This document shows, piece by piece, positions 1 through 4,907 of a stretch of DNA of 6,573 nt (within the stretch, counting starts at the first letter, position 1; each line of letters opens with the position of its first letter). Source of the stretch: Bacillota bacterium (GTDB lineage: Bacteria > Bacillota > Clostridia > Oscillospirales > Ruminococcaceae); the NCBI GenBank assembly GCA_023451415.1, contig JAEXZK010000014.1, positions 1 through 6,573 on the forward strand, given 5' to 3'. A program made the translations under genes and the position numbers. Below the pieces are notes generated by a model. That model worked only from the letters and a program-made list of their open reading frames with translations. It was not told the origin of the DNA and made no database searches.

Positions 1-335
1 ACGCAGCGGTGGGCGATGCAGCCCCGGCAGGCGGGGGTGACGTTGTAGCTGTGGACGGGGCACTCGTCACAGGCGATGTCCAGCACCTCGATGATTGGGT
101 CGGCGGGGTCCTCCAGGTTGCCCCCCACGGCCACCCGCACCCGCTCGGTGACGATGGCGCGCTCCTTGTAGACACAGCAGCGCATGGTTGCTTCTTTGCC
201 GGGGATGATCAGCTTGGGGATGTCATAATAGGCGCGGTCCAGCTTGTCCTCATAAGCAAAATCCGCCACAGCGCGCAGCACCTTATATTTCAGCTGTTGT
301 ACGTTGGTGTCGAACGTCCTTTTTTTGAGATCCAC
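1..335 (-). CDS. [FeFe] hydrogenase, group B-like, N-terminal part (runs off the left edge)
   Basis: Only the first 111 codons are present. The protein starts (V/M)DLKKRTFDTNVQQLKYKVL. It continues with a segment around residues 52-72 (RCCVYKERAIVTERVRVAVGG) and a cysteine-rich segment with C89, C92, C103, C106 and C111 (IACDECP, then ACRGCIAHRC). I recognise this N-terminal arrangement from the monomeric group B [FeFe] hydrogenases of clostridia, where it precedes ferredoxin-type 4Fe-4S clusters and the H-cluster domain. The catalytic H-cluster motifs would lie outside the window, so hydrogenase activity is inferred from family resemblance. The GTG at 335-333 is chosen because an in-frame TGA lies just upstream and a good ribosome binding site precedes it. 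The gene is last in the visible order, 62 bp after the phosphatase gene, and may have its own promoter (363-390). Its likely role is ferredoxin-linked H2 metabolism in the cytoplasm. It could instead be an Fe-S protein of the same family lacking the H-cluster. Confidence 0.75.
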   Translation of the reverse strand, partial: MDLKKRTFDTNVQQLKYKVLRAVADFAYEDKLDRAYYDIPKLIIPGKEATMRCCVYKERAIVTERVRVAVGGNLEDPADPIIEVLDIACDECPVHSYNVTPACRGCIAHRC

Positions 336-340
336 GGACG

Positions 341-349
341 ATCACCTCT
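341..349 (-). promoter_or_regulatory. Ribosome binding site deciding a GTG start
   Basis: On the minus strand AGAGGTGAT lies five nucleotides before the GTG at 335-333. It supports the GTG as the true start. The nearby ATG at about 357 is in another frame that soon meets a stop, and the only in-frame upstream triplet of note is TGA. Confidence 0.65.
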
Positions 350-362
350 TTCTTCATCAATC

Positions 363-390
363 AGTATCACAGACAGGACGGGCCTGTCAA
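363..390 (-). promoter_or_regulatory. Candidate internal sigma-A promoter before the group B hydrogenase gene
   Basis: Reading the minus strand, a perfect -35 box TTGACA (390-385) is followed after 16 bp by GATACT (368-363), which matches four of six -10 positions. Transcription would start near 356, about 20 nt before the GTG start. This would allow expression of the last hydrogenase gene independent of the upstream sensor genes. The -10 box is imperfect and there is no experimental support. Confidence 0.45.
372..388. repeat. Inverted repeat overlapping the internal promoter
   Basis: GACAGG and CCTGTC are perfect 6-bp arms around a 5-nt centre. On the minus strand the palindrome covers four bases of the TTGACA box and most of the spacer, a position where a repressor could act. 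No T-tract follows on either strand, so it does not look like an intrinsic terminator. Confidence 0.4.
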
Positions 391-397
391 GGGAGAA

Positions 398-1573
398 TCA
401 ATAGTAAGTCATGGAAACCCGTTTGCCCATCTGCTTCAGATGCTTGGACAGGTCCTCGATGAGGCGCATCTTGATGCTGAGGGTGATGGGCAGGTCCGGG
501 TTCTGGTGGGCGGGATTGATGGCCCGGCCCACATAGAAGCTGACGTCGGTAGCCTCCTCAAAAAGCATCCGGCCGATGAGGGAGGCGCCATCCTTGCCCG
601 ACCGCCACATGCTGTCGGGGTCCTGGGTGGAGATGTACTTCTCCGCCAGTTCCACCACCCGGCTCAGGGTGATGACCCCCTCGGTCACCAGGTCCACCCC
701 CTTGATGGAGGCGATGGGAGGGATCTTGGGGTCAAAATAATCCAGGCTGGCCACCACCGGCTGCTCCAGATACTTGCCCACGATGGTGGAGGTGGTGCCG
801 CCGCAGACGATGTGCCTGCCCTCCTCGGCAAAGAACTTCTCCATCACCGTCCGGTCGTCGGCGGGGTTCACCGGCGGGCCGATCATCAGGCTGACGTGCT
901 GGCGGCGGCGCAGGCGGATGGCCGCCACGGTGGTGTCGTCCCCGGGCATATCCATGTACAGGTCCCGGCAGGCGTCGCAGATGGTGGCCGCCATGGACTT
1001 GGCGGACATCCCGGGTGTGTATTTCCGCTGGGCGTAGTCGATGATCTCCGGCTCCTGCCAGCCAAAGTTGAGGACGGTGCCCACCCCGGCGTGGATGGCC
1101 CCGTCGCTCATCATGACGAACAGGTCCCCCTCCTGGCCCGGGAAGCGGGTCACATAAATGGTCTTGCCGGCGATGACCCGCTTTTCGGCATTATATTTTA
1201 CCGACTTGCCCTCCCGCAGGATGATGACCGCGGGGTTGTCAAACTGGGTGATCTCCACCTGGCCGGTGTACTTGTCGGCCCGCAGGATGGTGAAGGTGGA
1301 ATAGGCCACCTGGCGCTGGGAGCAGACAGGCAGGGTTTGGGCGATGGTCTCCACACATTCCTCCAGGGAAAGCCCCCCGGCCAGCATGGTGGAGATGATC
1401 TTGGAGGTGAGGGTGGAAAGGATGTTGGCCTTGACGCCGCTGCCCAGGCCGTCTGCCAGCACCATGAGAAAACTGTCGTCCAGGTTCTGGCACTCCACCC
1501 GGTCGCCGCACAGCTCCTCGCCGGCCTTGTTGAGGCTCAGCCAGCCGGATTCTATGTACAGCTTCTTATTCAT
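398..1573 (-). CDS. SpoIIE-family (PP2C-type) serine/threonine phosphatase with extra C-terminal domain
   Basis: This 391-residue soluble protein has an N-terminal SpoIIE/PP2C phosphatase domain (about 10-222). Metal-binding acidic motifs are visible: D24 after the opening strand, ADGLGSG (D41), MSDG (D157) and GDDTT (D212/D213). Such enzymes remove phosphate from serine or threonine of partner proteins, often anti-sigma antagonists. Residues about 225-391 form a further domain that I cannot name. It has a VSLMIGPP stretch, an IVCGGTTSTIVGKYL segment (255-269) and many charged helices. There is no membrane segment. The ATG at 1573 overlaps the stop of the sensory hydrogenase gene by 8 bp (ATGAATAA), and a GAGGAG ribosome binding site lies about 7 nt upstream, so translation is probably coupled. 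Phosphatases of this type are known beside PAS-containing [FeFe] hydrogenases. The inferred role is output module of the hydrogen/redox sensor. No kinase or STAS-domain antagonist is in the window, so its substrate is unknown. Confidence 0.88.
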   Translation of the reverse strand: MNKKLYIESGWLSLNKAGEELCGDRVECQNLDDSFLMVLADGLGSGVKANILSTLTSKIISTMLAGGLSLEECVETIAQTLPVCSQRQVAYSTFTILRADKYTGQVEITQFDNPAVIILREGKSVKYNAEKRVIAGKTIYVTRFPGQEGDLFVMMSDGAIHAGVGTVLNFGWQEPEIIDYAQRKYTPGMSAKSMAATICDACRDLYMDMPGDDTTVAAIRLRRRQHVSLMIGPPVNPADDRTVMEKFFAEEGRHIVCGGTTSTIVGKYLEQPVVASLDYFDPKIPPIASIKGVDLVTEGVITLSRVVELAEKYISTQDPDSMWRSGKDGASLIGRMLFEEATDVSFYVGRAINPAHQNPDLPITLSIKMRLIEDLSKHLKQMGKRVSMTYY

Positions 1574-3290
1574 GGGCCTTCTCCTCGGTGTAGACGGCCT
1601 CTTTCAGCTTGGTCAGGGCGATCTTGGTCTCGGCGGTGGTCTCGCCCAGGAGGCTGGCGATCTCCTGGACCACCCGCATCTGCTTCTGGATCACCTGGTC
1701 GGTGATCTCGGCGGTCTGCCGCTGGAAGGCCTGGTTCTTCTCCTCCTCCCGGTGCTGCTCGGTGACGTCTTTCATCAGCAGGATCAGGAGCTTATTCTCA
1801 ATATCGTAGACAATGGTCTCCTCCACATATTTCTGGGGGCCCTCCAGCCAGACCTTCTTGTCCCGGATGCTCCGTCCGTCGTCCAAGACGAAGAGGCAGT
1901 CGGTGGGGTCCAGCAGGTCGCCCACAGGCTTTCTGGCCAGATCCACGGTACGGTCCAGCTTCAGCAGGACCCGGGCCGCGTTGTTCACCTGCTGGATCGC
2001 CAGATTCTCGTCCAGGACCAGGATGGCGGTGGGCGTACTGCTGATAACCTTGTCGGAGAAGGACTCGGCCCGCTCCATCATGTAGGGGATGCACATGGTG
2101 ATCTCCGCCTTGCCGTTGTAGACGGCCTTGGCCTTTTCCCGGCAGGTGGGGTAGCCGCAGCAGCCGCAGTTCAGCTCCTGCTCGGGGCTGAACTTGCCGG
2201 TCTTTTCCAGGATGGCCCTGATCTGGGCCTCCCCGGGCGTTTCCTCCCGGACGGGGTCGGGGAGGATGGTCTTGGCGATGCTGAAAGAGGCGGGCAGCTC
2301 CGGCTCAAAGTCCCGGTTCTCCATATGGTCGGGATAGCCGGGGGCGGCGTAGTCGGTGACCTTGTTGTGGCATTCCAGCATACCGCCCCGGAAGGAGCGG
2401 ACCATGGGCCCGCCGATACAGCTGCCCTCGCAGATGCTCATCTCGATGAAGCAGTGGTGGAGGCCGCCGCCTTCAATGTCCTTTAGGGCGGCGATGCATT
2501 TTTCCGCGCCGTCAATGGCATAGTACCGGTAGCCCGTGCCGGCCCGGTCCATGCTCTGGATGATGCCGCCGGTCTTGGGGAAGAACCGGCTGCGGCGCTC
2601 GCTTTTGTCGCAGGAGGGGAATTCCGGGGAGGTGCGTGTCTCATCCAGCCAGCCGATGAGCCACTGGCGCACCTCCTCAAAGGTGAGAACACAGTCCACA
2701 TGACTGCCCGGCTCCTCAGCCTCCCCCTTTTTGGAGATGCAGGGGCCGATAAAGACCACATAGGCGTCGGGGTCCTGGGCCTTGAGATACCGGGCGTGGG
2801 CCTCCATGGGGGAAACCACCGGCGCCAGGCATCCGGTGAGGCCGGGGAAATATTTTTTCACCAGACTGATGATGGAGGGGCAGCAGGTGGATAAGATGAT
2901 ATCCTGCTCCCCCGGCCGCACCATCCGTTCATATTCCTTTTTGACGATGTGGGCCCCCACCGCTGTCTCCTCGGCGGTAGCAAAGCCCAGGTGCCCCAAC
3001 AGCACCCGCATCTCCTCGATTCCCTCCACGGGGTAGTCCACAATGAAGGAGGGGGCCACGCTGGCTACCACCCGGCGTCCCTCGGCCATGGCTGCCTTGA
3101 CCCTGGCCACGTCGGAGCGCACTTCCTTGGCGTTCTGGGGGCAGACCACCACACACCGGCCGCAGAGAATGCACTCCCGGCCGATGATCCTGGCCTGCTG
3201 CTGGGAGAACTCTATGGATTTAACCGGGCACTCCCGGATGCATTTGTGGCAATTCTTACAGTTGGCCTTTTTCAGCCCCAGTATCTCCAT
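1566..3290 (-). CDS. hydS: Putative sensory [FeFe] hydrogenase (group C type) with C-terminal PAS domain
   Basis: A 574-residue cytoplasmic protein. Residues 11-21 and 40-50 are two ferredoxin-type CxxCxxCxxxCP motifs, each for one 4Fe-4S cluster. The H-cluster domain follows, with L1 STCCPSI (134-140), L2 GPCISKKGE (182-190) and L3 EMSICEGSCIGGP (283-295). The likely H-cluster ligands are C137, C184, C287 and C291, with K187 as the conserved lysine. Residues 375-400 form a further Fe-S motif (CGCCGYPTC plus C400, PF04060-like). A PAS domain spans about 410-512 and a helical, probably coiled-coil, tail about 512-566. The Met residues usual near the H-cluster of catalytic enzymes are replaced (G182 and S285), and fusion to PAS is typical of putative H2-sensing group C enzymes. 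The start at 3290 is set by GGAGG seven nt upstream and by the ferredoxin motif. The open frame extends to 3593, but that part overlaps the ferredoxin gene in another frame. The inferred job is to sense H2 or redox state and signal to the phosphatase. The symbol is provisional. Confidence 0.9.
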   Translation of the reverse strand: MEILGLKKANCKNCHKCIRECPVKSIEFSQQQARIIGRECILCGRCVVVCPQNAKEVRSDVARVKAAMAEGRRVVASVAPSFIVDYPVEGIEEMRVLLGHLGFATAEETAVGAHIVKKEYERMVRPGEQDIILSTCCPSIISLVKKYFPGLTGCLAPVVSPMEAHARYLKAQDPDAYVVFIGPCISKKGEAEEPGSHVDCVLTFEEVRQWLIGWLDETRTSPEFPSCDKSERRSRFFPKTGGIIQSMDRAGTGYRYYAIDGAEKCIAALKDIEGGGLHHCFIEMSICEGSCIGGPMVRSFRGGMLECHNKVTDYAAPGYPDHMENRDFEPELPASFSIAKTILPDPVREETPGEAQIRAILEKTGKFSPEQELNCGCCGYPTCREKAKAVYNGKAEITMCIPYMMERAESFSDKVISSTPTAILVLDENLAIQQVNNAARVLLKLDRTVDLARKPVGDLLDPTDCLFVLDDGRSIRDKKVWLEGPQKYVEETIVYDIENKLLILLMKDVTEQHREEEKNQAFQRQTAEITDQVIQKQMRVVQEIASLLGETTAETKIALTKLKEAVYTEEKAHE

Positions 3291-3292
3291 GG

Positions 3293-3544
3293 TCAGGCCT
3301 CCGCTCCAGCCATCTCCCGTTCCAGGATCTGGGCAACGTTGTCCTTGGTGACGCCGGTGATGATGCGGTCGTCGATCTTGATGGTGACGCCGTCGATGCA
3401 GTGCCCCAGGCAGAAGGATGCGTTCAGCTCCACTTCCTTGTCCAGTCCCTTCTGGGCCAGGAGGGTTTTCAGCGCCTCGATGATGTCGTAGGATCCCTTC
3501 AGATGGCAGGAACTGCCGATGCACACGGAGATGGTTTTCATCAT
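3293..3544 (-). CDS. Small thioredoxin-like [2Fe-2S] ferredoxin (NuoE/HydC-like)
   Basis: This 83-residue protein is little more than the thioredoxin-like [2Fe-2S] fold found at the C-terminus of NuoE and HydC subunits. Four cysteines are spaced as expected: C8 and C13 (CIGSSC), then C45 and C49 (CLGHC). It lacks the helical N-terminal part of a full NuoE (about 160 residues), so it is probably a stand-alone electron carrier rather than a subunit of a NADH dehydrogenase. Two ATG codons stand in tandem at 3544 and 3541. AGAGAGGA just upstream (around 3550-3557) serves either, so the start is uncertain by one residue. It is the first gene of the operon, and its stop is separated from the hydrogenase ATG by 2 nt. 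The likely role is electron transfer to or from the sensory hydrogenase in the cytoplasm. The partner is inferred from adjacency. Confidence 0.88.
   Translation of the reverse strand: MMKTISVCIGSSCHLKGSYDIIEALKTLLAQKGLDKEVELNASFCLGHCIDGVTIKIDDRIITGVTKDNVAQILEREMAGAEA
3298..3302 (-). promoter_or_regulatory. Ribosome binding site fixing the sensory hydrogenase start
   Basis: GGAGG on the minus strand, inside the last codons of the ferredoxin gene, lies seven nt before the ATG at 3290. It favours this start over a much longer reading that would begin at 3593, whose extra 101 residues read as low-complexity out-of-frame sequence. Confidence 0.8.
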
Positions 3545-3592
3545 TTCGTCCTCTCTTCCCTGTTAAAAAATGCGCTTTTATCCGCTGGTTCA

Positions 3593-3621
3593 ATTTTACC
3601 CTATCCAGCTCCGCTTTGCAA
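3593..3621 (-). promoter_or_regulatory. Sigma-A-type promoter of the hydrogenase operon
   Basis: On the minus strand TTGCAA (3621-3616, four of six -35 matches) is followed after an ideal 17-bp spacer by TAAAAT (3598-3593, five of six -10 matches). Transcription would begin near 3586, giving a leader of about 40 nt before the ferredoxin ATG at 3544. The A/T-rich DNA immediately upstream fits a promoter region. It is downstream of the terminator of the preceding gene, so the operon seems to be an independent unit. Confidence 0.6.
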
Positions 3622-3639
3622 TGGTTGAGGCACCCAGCA

Positions 3640-3657
3640 TTGTGAATATTTTCACAA
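3640..3657. promoter_or_regulatory. Rex-like operator (perfect palindrome) upstream of the hydrogenase operon
   Basis: The 18 bp read TTGTGAA-TATT-TTCACAA on the plus strand: perfect 7-bp arms with a 4-bp A/T centre. This equals the general Rex box consensus TTGTGAANNNNTTCACAA. Rex is a repressor found in many Firmicutes that releases DNA when NADH rises, and it controls fermentation and hydrogenase genes. The site lies centred about 62 bp upstream of the predicted start, upstream of the -35 box rather than over it. The core TGTGA-N6-TCACA also fits Crp/Fnr-family regulators, which are the main alternative reading. Confidence 0.75.
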
Positions 3658-3679
3658 CTTCAGCCTCCATTTTTTGTGC

Positions 3680-3710
3680 AAAAAAGCGGCGTCCCTTGAG
3701 AGGATGCCGC
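3680..3710 (-). terminator. Intrinsic terminator of the aldose epimerase gene
   Basis: Reading the minus strand, a GC-rich hairpin (arms 3710-3702 and 3694-3686; GCGGC pairs with GCCGC, then one A-C mismatch, then TCC with GGA) has a short loop and is followed directly by six T residues (3685-3680). It begins 8 bp after the TAG stop of the epimerase gene. It isolates that gene from the hydrogenase operon. On the plus strand no T-tract follows the stem, so it acts in one direction only. Confidence 0.85.
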
Positions 3711-3717
3711 TGGAATG

Positions 3718-4605
3718 CTACTTATTCTTTCCCATCCCGATCTCGATGGTCTGGGCACAGGTAAATTCCTCCCGGGACAGGAGCTTTTGGATCCCCCGCT
3801 TATCGGCAAGACGGCCGGTGGCATCGGGAAAGTCCCCAATACCATACCACGGCTCGATGCAGACCAGGCGGGTGTCCCTTGGGGCGGACCACAGGACGGT
3901 GTAGGGGGTGTCGGTGCCGCGGATGCGGATATAATCTCCCGATTCCTTCTCCTCAAGCTGGATATAAGTGGACTCGATGTCCTTCAGGACCAGGCTGGCG
4001 GTAAAGACATCTTCCCGGATGGGGATGACCCCCCTGGGGAAGGTCACCGTTTCCTCCCGGCCGTCCAGGTATCCGTCCGGAGACTCGGTGAGGCGGGCCA
4101 TGGCTTCCTCCTGCTCAAAGACAATCCTGTAGTCTCCGGCCTTGGTGCCGGGGACAAAGGGGCAGCTGAGCCCGGTGTGGAAGCCAATGCTGAAATACAT
4201 GGGCACATCGCTGTAATTGATCACCTTATGCTTGCACAAAAGGGTGTTGCGTTCCAGTTTATAGGTGGTTTTCAGGGCAAACTGATAGGGATACTTCTCC
4301 AAGGTCTCGGGGCTTGTCTCCAGACGGGTGACCACGATGTTCCGGTCCTTGCAGACCAGCTTGTGGGCCATATCCCGGGCAAAACCGTGCTGGCTCCCCC
4401 GGTATTCCCGCCCCTCGGCCCAAAAATGATCTCCCTTCAGCCGTCCGCAGTAGGGGAAAAGGACAGGGGCGTGACGGTTCCAGACGGTGGGGTCCGCCTG
4501 CCAAAGGCATTCCCTTCCCGTCTCCTTGTGCAGGATGGAGGTCAGCTCCGAGCCAAAGGTATCCACCTCCACCCGCAGGCAGGAATTCTCCAGGGTCACC
4601 AGCAT
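3718..4605 (-). CDS. Aldose 1-epimerase family protein (LacX-like galactose mutarotase fold)
   Basis: A 295-residue soluble protein of the usual length for the LacX/YeaD-like branch of the aldose 1-epimerase superfamily. These are beta-sandwich enzymes that interconvert alpha and beta anomers of sugars or sugar phosphates. Visible family marks are R44 with HAPVLFPYCGRL (45-56), SQHGFARD (71-78), GFHTG (141-145) and CIEPWYG (249-255). By analogy with galactose mutarotase, H73, H143 and E251 are the likely substrate-binding, acid and base residues. The substrate cannot be told from sequence. The start at 4605 has AGGAGG nine nt upstream. A TAAAAT (4705-4700, minus strand) is a possible -10 box, but I see no good -35 box with it. 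The gene is monocistronic, followed at once by a terminator, and divergent from nagA across 302 bp. It may therefore belong to sugar metabolism and share regulation with nagA, which is inference. Confidence 0.88.
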   Translation of the reverse strand: MLVTLENSCLRVEVDTFGSELTSILHKETGRECLWQADPTVWNRHAPVLFPYCGRLKGDHFWAEGREYRGSQHGFARDMAHKLVCKDRNIVVTRLETSPETLEKYPYQFALKTTYKLERNTLLCKHKVINYSDVPMYFSIGFHTGLSCPFVPGTKAGDYRIVFEQEEAMARLTESPDGYLDGREETVTFPRGVIPIREDVFTASLVLKDIESTYIQLEEKESGDYIRIRGTDTPYTVLWSAPRDTRLVCIEPWYGIGDFPDATGRLADKRGIQKLLSREEFTCAQTIEIGMGKNK

Positions 4606-4654
4606 AACAGGTTGCCTCCTCTGATTCTCTTAGCAACGAGAGTCTGCAATGGCG

Positions 4655-4684
4655 TCGGGCCCTTTCGGCAGGCTTCGGGCCCTT
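4655..4684. repeat. Pair of 10-bp direct repeats in the divergent intergenic region
   Basis: TCGGGCCCTT occurs at 4655-4664 and again at 4675-4684, exactly 20 bp apart, about two helical turns. Each copy contains the self-complementary GGGCCC, so the copies could also pair as a hairpin in RNA. In the epimerase direction they fall in the likely 5' leader. In the nagA direction they lie upstream of the -35 box. Paired protein-binding sites are possible, but no known factor is recognised. Confidence 0.45.
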
Positions 4685-4717
4685 CCGCCTTATTTTTGCA
4701 TTTTACCGGGCAAAAGA

Positions 4718-4747
4718 TTGACATTTCCCGGGCGGTTGGGATACACT
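4718..4747 (+). promoter_or_regulatory. Sigma-A-type promoter of nagA
   Basis: A perfect -35 box TTGACA (4718-4723) is followed after 18 bp by TACACT (4742-4747, four of six). Transcription would begin near 4754, leaving a leader of about 150 nt before the nagA ATG. It is the best promoter match on the plus strand in the divergent region. The -10 box lies inside a perfect inverted repeat. Confidence 0.6.
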
Positions 4748-4758
4748 AAAAGTATCCC
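4738..4758. promoter_or_regulatory. Operator-like palindrome over the nagA -10 box and start site
   Basis: GGGATAC (4738-4744) and GTATCCC (4752-4758) are perfect 7-bp arms around a 7-nt A/T-rich centre. The 21-bp element covers the -10 box and predicted start of nagA, the classic place for a repressor. I do not recognise it as the site of a known regulator: it is not a GntR/NagR-type site I know, nor a cre box. Confidence 0.5.
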
Positions 4759-4843
4759 TGATCCCCGGCCGGAACCTGTCCCGGCAACATTACCATCATA
4801 AACGATTTATTGAGAGATTTCCACACTTTTTTCACCAATCCGG

Positions 4844-4878
4844 GCCCCGGAGGCAAATTTTACATTTCGCCCCGGAGG
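4844..4878 (+). repeat. 10-bp direct repeats in the nagA leader
   Basis: GCCCCGGAGG occurs at 4844-4853 and 4869-4878, 25 bp apart, with A/T-rich sequence between. Each copy ends in GGAGG, identical to a strong ribosome binding core, but lies 54 and 29 nt before the nagA ATG, too far to serve it. The first copy overlaps the palindrome TCCGGG-C-CCCGGA (4839-4851). A GCCGG/CCGGC stem (4768-4785) lies further upstream in the same leader. The function is unknown. Confidence 0.4.
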
Positions 4879-4907
4879 TCACTGCGTCAAAGGGGGAACT
4901 TGGACCC

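Noticed and set aside
372..388. Hairpin after the phosphatase gene as an intrinsic terminator
   Set aside because: The stem is only 6 bp and no T-tract follows on either strand. It overlaps a promoter-like sequence instead.
440..1705. Long plus-strand open frame of 421 codons opposite the phosphatase gene
   Set aside because: Its protein is a low-complexity run rich in G, H, D, L and P, as expected from the antisense of GC-rich coding DNA. The minus strand has clear PP2C motifs and a ribosome binding site.
3293..3544. Full NuoE subunit of a NADH-dependent electron-bifurcating hydrogenase
   Set aside because: At 83 residues it has only the thioredoxin-like [2Fe-2S] part, and no NuoF-like flavoprotein gene is adjacent.
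3291..3593. N-terminal extension of the sensory hydrogenase up to 3593
   Set aside because: It overlaps the [2Fe-2S] gene in another frame and reads as R/H/P-rich nonsense. A GGAGG site and the ferredoxin motif place the start at 3290.
4649..4801. A 50-codon plus-strand open frame in the divergent intergenic region, as a possible leader peptide
   Set aside because: It has no good ribosome binding site, begins upstream of the predicted nagA transcription start, and crosses the promoter and palindrome.
4754..4907. glmS-type ribozyme or known riboswitch before nagA
   Set aside because: I could not find a conserved core of any class I know. Only short GC stems and repeats are visible.
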